From Picochlorum sp. 'celeri' (Eukaryota > Chlorophyta > Trebouxiophyceae), in contig JAACMV010000030.1 of NCBI GenBank assembly GCA_010909725.1, forward strand, positions 1-64,000: 64,000 nucleotides of DNA, in the 5' to 3' direction. A program made the position numbers and the translations under genes. Shown here piece by piece: positions 11,502-21,431 of the stretch (its first letter is position 1; each line of letters opens with the position of its first letter). Below the pieces are notes generated by a model that had not been told where the DNA came from, made no database searches, and saw only the letters and a list, made by a program, of their open reading frames with translations.

Positions 11502-12923
11502 TCAGGTGGTGCTTGATCGATGGATATGTGTTTCCTTCCGTAGCAGATCGGGAGTCCCTATCTCACGATCATCACCTTTTTCCCAGCCGTGGCTGGATGT
11601 CCGAGGTGGTTGAAAGGGGTCTGTGGGGGACACCCACATATCCCTTTTGGACTTGTAAACTCTCAATCCAGCAACCACAATCAGTCCCAGGGCCATGCCG
11701 CCCCCAATTAGTATCCATAAACCATATACTTGCTCGAAAGAGATTTGGCTGATTTCGTCGCCACTCATCCCTTCCTTCAAGCAAGGACTATCTTCCAGCA
11801 GAAAGTCCTCTCCGAGGCGTGGTATGGTGCCATCCTCAGTGAGTTCCAGAATGGCCACGGAAAATTCGTCCACGATGCTTTGATCAATCCGCGGATTAAA
11901 CGCTAGTCCATAATCAAATGGCTCTATGGTGTTAGACAGCATTCTTACCCGGCACTCTGGAAACTTTGCGACGACATATTGAATCACCTCGGCATCGGTG
12001 AGGAATGCAGCCAGTTTACCCGAGGCCACCAAATCCGCCTCAGCTTCTATATCTACCATCGAGTTGATCTTAGCTTCCACGGTGACCAACCCATACTTTG
12101 TAAGCAACCGTGGCTGATACACTGGCACAGCAGACACGGCAAGACCTTGCAAATCATACACAGAGTTGACATTCCCAAAGCTTTGCAGCGTCAAAAAAGC
12201 TGCCAAATTCGCCGTGTACGATGCCCCTAGAATAAGGGCTACGAATGCAAGGATAATGACCACAATTCTAGCAGCAAACATGGATACGTTCATTGTTTCA
12301 CCCTGGATCATCACCCACAGCGTTCTCCATACGGCTTCAGAATACCCTAGAAACGACTCCTTCAAGGAGACCGACCTCTTGATACTCAGAAGCTCAAATG
12401 CATATATTACTGTGGGCAGCACGATCACCGTGAGCCCGATGGCGAGCCACAACGACCATGTAAATGGTTGGGTCCATGCAAATCCATTGGACGTGTCTGG
12501 GACAGCCTTTGTCATGATGCCCACCGATCCAGACCAATATGGGTATGCCCAAACGACTCCCATTTCTGTTCGTTCCGCTGTTATTGTGGTGGATGCCATG
12601 AACGCATCGCATGTGCCGTTCAGAGGAATCACCTCCTCTTCCAAGACCGTGCCAGTGGAGGAGTCCAAGCACAGAAATTGATAGTCATCACCCTCTTCCC
12701 ACCGCATTGCTCGCCGTGCCACCACTCTGAATGTTTCAATGCTCAATCCAGTAAAACTCTCCGATTCATTCCTGCCCACTGTGCAAGAAGCCATGGGCGT
12801 TCGCTCGAGCGTGCAGACGACCAATTTCCCGTCTCCCGTCTCTTGGGCCAGCCCTGGCGCCACGAGAACAGAGAGCAATAGCCATAGTATTCCGACAAAA
12901 TGCACACTATACCCCAAACCCAT
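11502..12923 (-). CDS. Ionotropic glutamate receptor-like channel
   Basis: A single-exon gene of 473 residues starting at ATG 12923. The order of parts is that of a glutamate-gated channel: an N-terminal signal peptide (hydrophobic to about residue 26, ending APGLAQ), a first ligand-binding half to about residue 150, a membrane helix near 165-185 (WLAIGLTVIVLPTVIYAF), a pore region, a second helix ending in the family signature SYTANLAAFLTLQ, a second ligand-binding half, and a last helix (LWILIGGGMALGLIVVAGL) followed by a short cytosolic tail. It lacks the large amino-terminal LIVBP domain of plant GLRs, so it is a minimal receptor. The ligand and ion selectivity cannot be read from the sequence. 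It is transcribed divergently from the small gene at 13179, about 255 bp away. Confidence 0.88.
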   Translation of the reverse strand: MGLGYSVHFVGILWLLLSVLVAPGLAQETGDGKLVVCTLERTPMASCTVGRNESESFTGLSIETFRVVARRAMRWEEGDDYQFLCLDSSTGTVLEEEVIPLNGTCDAFMASTTITAERTEMGVVWAYPYWSGSVGIMTKAVPDTSNGFAWTQPFTWSLWLAIGLTVIVLPTVIYAFELLSIKRSVSLKESFLGYSEAVWRTLWVMIQGETMNVSMFAARIVVIILAFVALILGASYTANLAAFLTLQSFGNVNSVYDLQGLAVSAVPVYQPRLLTKYGLVTVEAKINSMVDIEAEADLVASGKLAAFLTDAEVIQYVVAKFPECRVRMLSNTIEPFDYGLAFNPRIDQSIVDEFSVAILELTEDGTIPRLGEDFLLEDSPCLKEGMSGDEISQISFEQVYGLWILIGGGMALGLIVVAGLRVYKSKRDMWVSPTDPFQPPRTSSHGWEKGDDREIGTPDLLRKETHIHRSSTT

Positions 12924-13178
12924 TCTCCCGAACTTTGTCTATCGCCTCAAACTGCCAACATGCTTGGCACTCCCCTGTAGCCTTTCCCAAACTGTCGTTG
13001 TATCTTTCAACCAAAATAATAGGGTAATTTCCGCTTATGATAGAAAAATTGACATCCAAAAGCAAGGTCGAGGGCAAGAGTAGTCAACATTTCAGGAGTG
13101 GTTCGGAACCACTGGTTGGATTCCAGGCATCATTGCGATGGGAGCGAACGCCAGGGTCGGCCATCGTGACAGTTCGAT

Positions 13179-13676
13179 ATGAAACTATCCGGTACTCTAC
13201 AGTATTTATCTTCGCAGGGATCAGGGATTGGCAGCCGCTGCACTAGGAATGGTAGTTCCACGCCGAGCGTGGTAGCGTTTTCGAACAGGTCGCGGAATCC
13301 CTCCTTGTTCGAGGTCAAAGATATCAGTCCTCCGCCTGAATCTTTGGGGCTGCATTCCTTTCCACCGGTGCGTTCGTTGTCCACTCCACCGTGCAACGTG
13401 GTGCGGAAAACAGTGGTCTTTACCAAGTTTTTTGATTGGTGCAGAACACGACGAATGGCGACGTCATCACCGTGAATGGTCAAAGTTATGTGGTGAAGAG
13501 CACGGTGATTCGGTATAAATTGCAACGAGGCCGTTACAGACCTTGCCATAAGAGACTGGATGTCCTCGGCACCAGTCGGTATATTTACAACCTGTACGTT
13601 GTTTTTTTTTCTTTTTTTCCTAGTGATCGCACCACACGGCTCACAGTTGCTTCTTGGTAATGCTGCAGATATTTGA
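13179..13676 (+). CDS. Small putative plastid protein of unknown function, three exons
   Basis: Proposed exons are 13179-13397, 13445-13597 and 13647-13676, giving 133 residues; both introns (47 and 49 nt) have GT..AG ends and keep frame. The N-terminal 45 residues are rich in S, R and N with few acidic residues, like a transit peptide. The core reads ISPPPESLGLHSFPP, then GDVITVNGQSYVVKSTVIRY, then KRLDVLGTSRYIYNLY. This looks like a compact conserved domain that I recall from plant and algal plastid proteins but cannot name. The alternative is a minus-strand open frame over the same bases (13130-13549), which I judged a shadow because its reading has no recognisable motif. The exon model is inferred from frame and splice signals only. 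Confidence 0.5.
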
Positions 13677-13731
13677 CAAATATTTATTCTAATTCACCCA
13701 TGAAGTAATACATAATTTGACCAGTTTTCAA

Positions 13732-14507
13732 TCACTCTTCGAAAAGCAGGTCCAGAAGGGCCTGGTCATCCAGTTCCTCTGGTTCTGCACCGGACGCGAG
13801 CGCTTGAGGATCGGTCTCCTCGCGTATTACCGGCTGCTCTGTCGCATCATTCGTCTCAGGATACTCTTCCATCGCCAGCTGGAGCAACTCGTCATCGTCA
13901 TCCTGTGCTGCCTGCTCACCATCAGAGATGGCAGTGTCCTCCTCAATCTTACTCACTTTGACAGCCACGTTGAGGACGTTCTCCCTCATTCCATGGAGGT
14001 CAGATTTCACTATACTACTCGTGCTCATTTTTTCCACATCTGCTATGAATGTATCGAACGTGTGGTTGGGGCCGGCGCTGGGGAAGACCCTGTCGCCCCA
14101 TCTCTTGTACAGCTCCAACAGCTTTCTGGTGTCAGATATTTCGTGTCCTCTGCCCTGAAAAGTCGCCTTCATGAGCGAAGGAAAGTTATTGTAGACATCA
14201 GGAATGCCTTTGGATTCTTTCAAGGCCTCATATGACAGTTTCGGCCGTTTCCTGGAAGACCCCACCGTTGTTGCCCGTTCAGCGGTGCTCTCAGCCCCTA
14301 CATCTCCCTGTGTTTCCTGTTCAACTGGCCTGGAAAAACAACACAAACAGATACATATTACTGCGATTGAAAGTACGACACGTCAAGTCCGGTTGGGAAG
14401 ACACCGCACCTGTCTTGAGAGGGGACACCAGTGCAATCTCTCGCCCAGTGGCCCAACTGCCCACACTTGTGGCATCCACGAGATGCCACTGCAGTTGATT
14501 GAGACAT
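13732..14507 (-). CDS. TIPIN: TIPIN/Swi3 replication-fork protection protein with CCHC zinc knuckle
   Basis: Exon 1 is 14507-14410 and exon 2 is 14329-13732, with an 80-nt intron; the protein has 231 residues. Exon 1 encodes a zinc knuckle, GCHKCGQLGHWARDC (residues 11-25). Exon 2 carries the Swi3 domain (LSYEALKESKGIPDVYNNF, then GRGHEISDTRKLLELYKRWG, about residues 65-125), followed by an acidic C-terminal tail ending in DDQALLDLLFEE. TIPIN binds TIMELESS and stabilises stalled replication forks in S phase. A zinc knuckle in front of Swi3 is known from plant and some protist homologues, so the fusion is not new. It is divergent from the ALY/REF gene. Confidence 0.88.
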
Positions 14508-14870
14508 TCTATGCAGAATATGGGGTGAACAAACCCGATGCTATGTTTTGTCTCCAGAGGCGATTTTTTGAATTTTTTGAATTTTGAATGTGTCACAACT
14601 GCCGTGTTTCTACCGTGACCAAATACCACATCCCTCGAATACAGATTTATATTGATTCATTGTGTCGTCGCACAAAACAGGGACCGGCTGGCCATTCGCC
14701 AGACTGGGCCATGCGCTCTCGGATGCCCCCCTTCCAGCGATTTTGCTCAGGCCGAGTCGGGATTACCGAAATGGCCTACGCGGCGTATTGTCCAGCAGAA
14801 GATTTTCTACCTCAGAGTTTACGCTGACCAAAAGGCTTTCGTGAGCAGAAAGTCTTTTTGATGTCAACCA
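14508..14870. promoter_or_regulatory. Divergent promoter between TIPIN and ALY/REF
   Basis: These 363 bp separate two divergent start codons. Apart from a TTTTTTGAATTTTTTGAATTTTG-like run near 14567-14586 (GAATTTTTT repeated), no defined element is recognised and no gene is seen. Confidence 0.4.
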
Positions 14871-15712
14871 ATGTCGACTGAACAGAGGCTCAGTCTGAGC
14901 CTGGACTCTTTGATCCAACAGCAGCGAAAAGACCAAAGAAGGGTGCGTTCATGATCAATGTATTATGTCAAGGTGGGAAACGGTGTGCGTATCCAGCGCT
15001 GGTGTTCATACTACTGCAGGGCCGTGGGTCCAGCACTGCTCGACGCAAAAGTGGAGGGAGCACTCAGCAGCACCGAGGACGCCATGTTCATGCGAGGGGC
15101 AGAGGAGGCGGCAAATCTTTTGCTTCGATGCCGAGTAAAGGAATGGTTCGTAAACGACAGGGGAAGGGAGGGAAGAAGGTAGACCCAAGTTCCCTCTCCT
15201 TCACTGTGAGAGTGGACGCCCACAGGGAGCCAAGAGTGTCAGAAGAGGACAGACAAGAAAGGAAGGGCAAACTAGAAGGAAATGATAGGTGGGACCATGG
15301 GGGTTTCCACTCGATGGAGCGGCTGGAGCACGGTGACCCGAAGGAGCCATCTCGTCATGGAACAAAGCTCTTCATCTCAAACTTGCACGAAAAGGTCAGC
15401 ACTGTCGATATTCGAGATTTGTTCCGACCAATAGGTCCTCTGGTTGCATACCAGGTACACTACGATAGCAATGATACGAGCCAGGGAACAGCACATGTCA
15501 TTTTTGAAAAGCGAGAGCATGCCGAAGAGGGTTTGGAGAAATACAATGGCGTCCTGCTCGACGACATGCCCATGAACATTGAGCTAATAAAGAAGAGACC
15601 AGCTTTATCAGGGAAGCTAACTGGGCGCCCGGGGAATATCACGAGGACGGGGGCGGGGGCTTCAACAGTGGCTTTTCAGAAGGCTTTGGCTGGAGCAACA
15701 TGCATGGAATGA
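14871..15712 (+). CDS. ALY/REF-type mRNA export adaptor (RRM protein)
   Basis: Exon 1 (14871-14942) encodes MSTEQRLSLSLDSLIQQQRK, whose LSLDSLI phrase matches the N-terminal UAP56-binding box of ALY/REF. A 77-nt intron follows, and exon 2 runs 15020-15712; the total is 254 residues. A basic, glycine- and arginine-rich stretch precedes one RRM (about residues 138-215) with RNP2-like TKLFISNL and RNP1-like GTAHVIF. ALY/REF recruits the export receptor to spliced mRNA as part of TREX. The extreme C-terminus is uncertain: the usual second UAP56-binding box is not visible, while another frame just downstream reads GGGFNSGFSEGFGWSNMHG, so an unseen frameshift or alternative splice near 15640 is possible. 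Confidence 0.85.
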
Positions 15713-15789
15713 TTCAAGGGGTCTCGCTTCAGTTGTCGAGCTGACACGGTTCTAGGGTACTTATTATGTAAAAATAGACTGAAATCGTC

Positions 15790-16141
15790 ATGGTTCGATC
15801 GACTGCATTAAGCCTCTTATCGCGGTCGGCGTCGGGACCGAAGTGGTTGAACGTTCACTCTGAGGCGATTTTGAGCCACTTCAGGCATGTGCGGGACGTG
15901 GACTCTCGGGATGCATACGAATTCTTAATTCAGAAAATACACAGCAGACAGGTGCGTTGTTCTGGCACGCTTCGGGACAGTGGAAGGTTTGAGTGAGGAC
16001 ACCAACCACAGGTGCATTGGTCGACTGCAGGAACTTTTACTGTCCTACAACATCGGTCTTCCAGTGGACGTTCGTGAAAGGGATATGAACAAGCGAGCTG
16101 CCCAGCTGGTGGGTTTGAAGCTGCCCGAGAAAGCAGAATGA
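15790..16141 (+). CDS. FMC1-like mitochondrial ATP synthase assembly factor
   Basis: Exons 15790-15951 and 16031-16141 are joined across a 79-nt intron with frame preserved, giving 90 residues. The second exon starts ELLLSYNIGLP and ends NKRAAQLVGLKLPEKAE; the LVGLKLP ending is characteristic of FMC1 (human C7orf55 ends VGLKLPHQ). The first exon has the helical, arginine-containing character of the LYR-like fold. FMC1 helps assemble the F1 sector of mitochondrial ATP synthase with ATPAF2. The call rests mainly on the C-terminal motif and the size, so it is moderate. Confidence 0.6.
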
Positions 16142-16193
16142 ATTTCGTGCTACTGTTTAAACTGTTTAAAATGTACATGTATTTCGATAAATA

Positions 16194-18008
16194 CTACGAG
16201 GCATTTGCCTGGCTCTGCGATGATAAATAAGTTCTGTGCATCATCAATCGCAAATCACTGAAATCTCGCAGGCTTTGCTCTGAGGGTGGGGCTGGGCTCC
16301 TGATTTTATGCACTTCGTGAAATGGGCTAAACCTCTTCCGATTGGCGAGGACAAACCGCAACTTCCCTTCCTTGGTGCCGTATGCCAACCCCCCTCCTGG
16401 GCATGGGTGAAATGCAGCTGCATTGATCTCGTCATCCGTCGAGGGAAGTGCCTGCGTGACCATCATGTCAGCCGTTCTGGCAATCTCCATGATCGTGTGC
16501 AGGGGAATCAATGAATTCTGCTGCGCGACGAGAGACCTCAACAAACTGCTGTGTTTCTTTCCATATGCTAGCAGAATGTGCTCGCCTGTTGGCGAGAACT
16601 GCACGCTTGTCAAACAGTGAGCTGCTCGGATTCTCTTGGCTTTGAGTGTCTTGCCAAAATCCAACCCATCCATTGCTATGATTCTGACTTCGAATACCAC
16701 CCGTTCCGCGATAGGCATTGAAATTTGAGACTGCTGATCCCTTGTTGTTCCCACCAGCCTCTGGTTCTGGTGATCGGGGCTCCAGTCCATGGAGACTGGA
16801 ATCTCTCGCAAAAAGCCAGCCTGAAATGATGACTGCATGTGGGCCCTGCACGCCATCGTGGCAGCCAAGTACCTTCCACATCGACTAAAGTCGACACCCA
16901 TTTCTGAACAGAGAACAGCGTCTTGGATTGACAGCAGCAATTTGTCCCCCTCTAAATAATTGGCATGCTTGTGGGAATTGAAAGACCATATTCTCAGCCA
17001 CACCCTCGGGGGTTGGTCTTCGCCAATGATGTTCCACAGCGAATTATAGGTGGCAGCTGCAAGCTGCGCGCCTTGCCCCGGCTCTGGATCGTTGGATTGA
17101 CCTGCATCTGATGGAGGGGGTGCCACGCCTGGAAGGTTCACTACTGGTCGCACAGCACTTGGGAAAGGGACTTCCCATCCAAGCGGCACCATAGACGGCG
17201 GTAATACCGGAAGAGAGCCACTCCCTGGGTTTGTCGCGTCCATCATCTCCTCTGGTTCGACGACAGGCCTCTCCATCCACATGGTGCTGGTGGTCACCGA
17301 GCTGGGGTCATCCTCAGAAGCAACGCCTGCATTTGATTTCCCCACACCGCAGAATGGGCCTTGGTCAGTCAAGGTCACAGGAAGATGTCGTGTCTCTGAT
17401 GGATCCATGACCTCCGCCGTGAGCACCACAGGAAGACCATGCGGGTGAAAATGCACTGCCCTCATCGATCTCCTCGTCTTGAGCACAATTTCTGGTTTGC
17501 TCCCCTGCTGCTTGTAATCCCACATGTATAATTTATGACCGCACGCAATCGCAAGAACATCGCTTTCGTAATGGAATGATAGAGACGCTATCGGCTTTCC
17601 AAACGTGTACTTCCTGAGGCACTCCCCAGTCTCTGCATTCCACAGCCTGACCTCGTGATCTAAAGACCCGGATGCTAGTATGTACCGCTCTCTGGGATGA
17701 AATCTGACAACCCAAGGGGTTCTTCTATGGCCCGTCAACGATTTTGTGACAGACTCACCGTCGCAGGACGTGATTTTGACGGTGTGGTCACCATGGGTCG
17801 AGGCCAACAAGGTACCGTCGCAGTTGTACGACAATGCAATGGTAGACCTTGGGGCTGGATTGAATGCTACATACTTTGCTTCGCAATATTCCAAGAAGTC
17901 TGACTCGGCCCACGAGCGAATGTCTGCTTCGATGCCTGCATTGCCGGTACGAGGTACGCAGGTCTTTCGAGCACCTGTTTCCCTCTGTTGCAGCAACTCA
18001 GTCAACAT
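16194..18008 (-). CDS. AMBRA1-like WD40 protein (CUL4-DDB1 substrate receptor)
   Basis: Single exon, 604 residues from ATG 18008 (the open frame extends one codon upstream to a GTG). The N-terminal WD repeats contain LLASTHGDHTVKI, then LTGHRRTPWVVRFHP and LASGSLDHEVRLWN (about residues 68-125), which match AMBRA1 closely. A low-complexity middle (about residues 200-330) is followed by a second WD block ending with GGLAYGTKEGKLRFVL, again like AMBRA1. In animals AMBRA1 links autophagy, Beclin 1 control and cyclin D degradation as a CUL4 adaptor (DCAF3); plants have homologues. It is convergent with the FMC1-like gene (53 bp between stops) and divergent from the SRP receptor gene. ATG101 lies 25 kb away in the same window. 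Confidence 0.87.
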   Translation of the reverse strand: MLTELLQQRETGARKTCVPRTGNAGIEADIRSWAESDFLEYCEAKYVAFNPAPRSTIALSYNCDGTLLASTHGDHTVKITSCDGESVTKSLTGHRRTPWVVRFHPRERYILASGSLDHEVRLWNAETGECLRKYTFGKPIASLSFHYESDVLAIACGHKLYMWDYKQQGSKPEIVLKTRRSMRAVHFHPHGLPVVLTAEVMDPSETRHLPVTLTDQGPFCGVGKSNAGVASEDDPSSVTTSTMWMERPVVEPEEMMDATNPGSGSLPVLPPSMVPLGWEVPFPSAVRPVVNLPGVAPPPSDAGQSNDPEPGQGAQLAAATYNSLWNIIGEDQPPRVWLRIWSFNSHKHANYLEGDKLLLSIQDAVLCSEMGVDFSRCGRYLAATMACRAHMQSSFQAGFLREIPVSMDWSPDHQNQRLVGTTRDQQSQISMPIAERVVFEVRIIAMDGLDFGKTLKAKRIRAAHCLTSVQFSPTGEHILLAYGKKHSSLLRSLVAQQNSLIPLHTIMEIARTADMMVTQALPSTDDEINAAAFHPCPGGGLAYGTKEGKLRFVLANRKRFSPFHEVHKIRSPAPPSEQSLRDFSDLRLMMHRTYLSSQSQANAS

Positions 18009-18296
18009 CACTGTATTTGATATACTATATTTTCTGGACAGTCATCGACGTGCAGTCACCGCACAGACTGAAACCAAGTGTACGACCTCGGAAACACAAA
18101 AGTACAGGGTTCCTGTGCTCTCTCTGCAACCTTCACTGTACACGCATCTACCTTTACTTATAATTTATCTAAATCTACCCTCTGTGCATGGGAACTTTAT
18201 CTGGAGTTGGATCCTCATCCTCATGTGCCTCTCTCACATCGGTACATGGGGCACTCGAGACCCGGAAAGCGGTCCTAAAGAAATTGATACGATACC

Positions 18297-20106
18297 ATGT
18301 TGGACCAATTTAGCATATTCACCAGAGGTGGTATTCTTCTCTGGTCGAAAACGTTTGCTCCCGTCAAGGGGGATCCTTTGAACGCTCTGATCAGGACCTG
18401 CCTGCTGGAGGATCGAACTGGCGAGGCATCGTTTTCGTATGTATCGTCGTTAGGAGGATCATATACCATAAAATGGACTCTCAATAATAAATTGGGACTC
18501 GTGTATGCTGCTATCTATCAGAAAAACTTGAAAATTGGCTATGTTGAGAGCTTGTTGCAAAAAGTGGACCGGGCTTTTTCAAAAGAGTACGCAGACGAAA
18601 AGAATGTCCCTATTGATTTCGAAGACTCGTTCATGGTACTTTTGGAGGACGCTGAAACAGAGAAGAAGGAGGCTGCGGTCCAGCCCAAGAAAGACAAGCA
18701 GGAGGAGCAACAGAGGCAGCAAGAAAACGAGGCGGCTGACACTGGGGCAGAGGAGGAGCTTGTAGATGAAGTCGAAATAGGCAAGGCAGGGGAAGGTGAA
18801 GACGGCCCTGCTTTTAATGCAGAGGTACTCAAGAAGAAGATGTTGGGGAAGAAGGGTGGTGCTCCCACAATTCAGCCAAAGAAGGGTGATGCAAAGAAGA
18901 AGGGGAAAAAGGCTCGCCAATGGAATGACTTTGGTATTGAGCAGAGCGTTCCTGAAACGAATTTGGATTTCACAGAGGGCGCACCCCCAGAGGAGGCAAC
19001 CATGCAGCAGCAGGTGGAAAGTTTCCAGCAGATGAGCCTCATGGACGTCGAGGAAGAGGTGAGCGATGTCGAGTCGGAGGAGGACGAACCTAGTGGGGGC
19101 AAATCATCGAGCCTTCTTTCGTCCTTTGTGCGAAATATAGGGGTGAACGTGATGGGGACCCAGGCGTTGTCGAGAGAGGATATCGATCCATCTCTGCAAG
19201 AGCTCAAGAAGAAACTTATGGAGCGAAATGTGGCTGAAGAAATAGCTAACAAGTGCGTAATTATATCGAAAAATTGTGTGTAGAACCTTGTGTAATCTTG
19301 AGGTTTTCTGCAGGTTGATCGAGTCTGTAGCAGCCTCTTTGGTGGGGCAGAAATTGAGTTCGTTCACGAGGGTCTCGTCTGCGGTAAGAAAGTCCGTTGA
19401 AGAAGCTCTTGTCCGAATATTGACCCCCAAAAAGTCGATCGATATTCTTCGGGGCGTGAAAGAATCGAAAGCGAGGGGGAAACCTTACGTTATCGTGTTT
19501 GTGGGAGTAAATGGTGTGGGCAAGTCAACAAACTTGTCAAAAGTTGCATACTGGCTCCTTCAAAATCATCACAAAGTCATGATTGCAGCATGCGATACCT
19601 TTCGCTCTGGAGCTGTTGAGCAATTGAAAACCCATTGTACTCGGTTGGGGGTCTCGTTGTACGAAAGAGGCTATGAGAAGGATCCTGCCAAAGTTGCATT
19701 TGAGGCCACCAAGGCTGCACAGCGGGAAGGCTGTGACGTCGTTCTCGTGGATACTGCTGGAAGGATGCAAGACAATGAGCCTCTTATGCGTGCGTTGTCG
19801 AACTTGATCAGCTTCAACTCTCCGGACTTGGTCCTGTTCGTTGGGGAAGCTCTGGTAGGCAATGATGCAGTGGACCAGTTGACCAAGTTTAATAAGAGGT
19901 TGGCTGATCTTGCCTCTGACCCGGATCCCCATCTGATCGATGGAATTGTTCTGACGAAATTTGATACCATTGATGAGAAGGTTGGAGCCGCGTTGTCCAT
20001 GGTGTACACCAGCGGGGCCCCCATTGTGTTTGTTGGGTGCGGCCAGACATACGTAGATTTGAAGCGGCTAAACGTCAAATCAGTCGTCAACAGCCTCCTA
20101 AAATAA
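18297..20106 (+). CDS. SRPRA: Signal recognition particle receptor subunit alpha
   Basis: Exons 18297-19252 and 19314-20106 are separated by a 61-nt intron; the junction rebuilds AAC AAG TTG (N-K-L); 582 residues. The N-terminal SRX domain ([16 protein letters not shown]..., about residues 1-125) binds the beta subunit at the ER. A charged K/E/Q-rich linker follows, then the NG GTPase domain: [10 protein letters not shown] (G1), [11 protein letters not shown] (G2), DTAGR (G3), TKFDTID (G4) and a final [12 protein letters not shown]. It is the ER-type receptor, not plastid FtsY, because of the SRX domain. Human SRPRA has 638 residues, so the length fits. The SRP-SRPRA pair docks translating ribosomes at the ER translocon. 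Confidence 0.95.
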
Positions 20107-20264
20107 TAATGAATAAATTAATAATGAACGAGTTTTGAAAAAAATGAGGAAAAACACGTACACCTGTATTTATTGTTTGAAAAGCTAAACAGTGCCCGAC
20201 GCCCTGCAGGGCATCTAGCTGCATGATTCAAGAAAAGAAAACGTTTTTGATATCTATCTAAAAT

Positions 20265-21380
20265 ATGGACAGATATTTGATAGCCGTTCATGTCGGAGCT
20301 GGGCATCACAGCAGGCGAAAGGAGGTTGGGTACAAAGCAGTCATGGCTCGGGCTTGCGATGTGGCTGCCCGTTGTTTGGAGGGAGGAGGGGGACTTTTGG
20401 ATTCTGTGAGTGATGCAATATCAGTTCTTGAAGATTCGCCCTTGACCAATGCGGGGAATGGATCAAATTTGAACACGTGTGGGTGTGTTGAGTGTGATGC
20501 CAGCATCATGACGGACTTGGGCTTGTGCGGGTCAGTTGCCGCAGCAGCTGGGTTGGAAAATCCCATCAAAGTGGCTGCAGCGTTAGCCTCTCGAAGCCAA
20601 GAGGGACTATCGCTGGGGAGAGTGCCTCCAATCATGCTGGCTGGTGACGGTGCCAGGCTCTGGGCGACACAGCATGGGGTGCAGCCCCTGGTTCAGGAGT
20701 CGAGATTACGACAAATGCACGTGACCAAATCGTCCCGTGAAAAGTTTGAGAAGTACACGGCAATGATTGCTGACCATGAGGCCGCAGAGCTGCCACTGAG
20801 AGAAGAGAACGTGCTTCTGGACACTGTTGGCTGTGTTGTCGTTGATTCTCAGGGGCGTGTTGCCGCGGGTGTGAGCAGCGGCGGTATAGCCATGAAGGTC
20901 CCTGGGAGGGTGGGGGAAGCTTCCATCCTGGGTGCCGGAACTTGGGCCTCTTGCGATGGCAAAGGCACATCCGTGGGTGCCTCTGTGACTGGAGTTGGCG
21001 AGAGAATAACAAAGCATCTGATTGCGAAATGCTGCTGCGATTGTGTGCTGACTAATAGAACAGAAGAAAATGACGATACGCAGTCTTCATCTTGTGGCGA
21101 CGTGTCTAAATTGTTGGACGAAACCATGTCACAAGAGCCTTTCCCCAAGGACTGTGGTGTCCTGCTGGCAGAGTCGTGCAAAGTAAATGGGTCCGTAGGA
21201 GTAACTTTGACCGCAAGTTTTACAGCATCTTCGTCATTTGGAATCGGATACCTTATCAGCCGAGGGAGAGGCGAAAAATGCCGAGATGAGCGAATTTTGC
21301 GTTCCGCTCAGCCAATTGTAGGCATCCCCAGAAGAAGTGCGTCAGAGTTTCAGATCGGAGCCACCTTTCTTCCCTCTTGA
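20265..21380 (+). CDS. TASP1: Threonine aspartase 1 (taspase) family Ntn hydrolase
   Basis: Single exon, 371 residues from ATG 20265. The fold is that of the type 2 asparaginases: an N-terminal HVGAGHHS, then SPLTNAGNGSNLN (about 58-70), and the autocleavage site LLDTVGCVVVD with the nucleophile threonine at about residue 187, followed by VSSGGIAMKVPGRVGEA. DTVG rather than GTVG, together with the C-terminal layout, points to taspase rather than glycosylasparaginase or L-asparaginase. Animal taspase 1 cleaves MLL and TFIIA after aspartate; the substrate here is unknown. It follows the SRP receptor gene by 158 bp on the same strand and is convergent with homoserine dehydrogenase. Confidence 0.85.
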   Translation: MDRYLIAVHVGAGHHSRRKEVGYKAVMARACDVAARCLEGGGGLLDSVSDAISVLEDSPLTNAGNGSNLNTCGCVECDASIMTDLGLCGSVAAAAGLENPIKVAAALASRSQEGLSLGRVPPIMLAGDGARLWATQHGVQPLVQESRLRQMHVTKSSREKFEKYTAMIADHEAAELPLREENVLLDTVGCVVVDSQGRVAAGVSSGGIAMKVPGRVGEASILGAGTWASCDGKGTSVGASVTGVGERITKHLIAKCCCDCVLTNRTEENDDTQSSSCGDVSKLLDETMSQEPFPKDCGVLLAESCKVNGSVGVTLTASFTASSSFGIGYLISRGRGEKCRDERILRSAQPIVGIPRRSASEFQIGATFLPS

Positions 21381-21431
21381 ATGAATGAATGATTACAATT
21401 GCAATTCGAATACATACCCTGTATGTATTGC

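Noticed and set aside
13130..13549. 139-codon minus-strand frame
   Set aside because: I first considered a fragment of a PLP-enzyme-like protein, but no motif holds and the plus strand gives a better spliced reading with transit peptide and in-frame introns.
19253..19313. Two separate genes, an SRX protein and an FtsY-like GTPase
   Set aside because: The two frames join in phase across a 61-nt GT..AG intron and make one standard SRP receptor alpha subunit.
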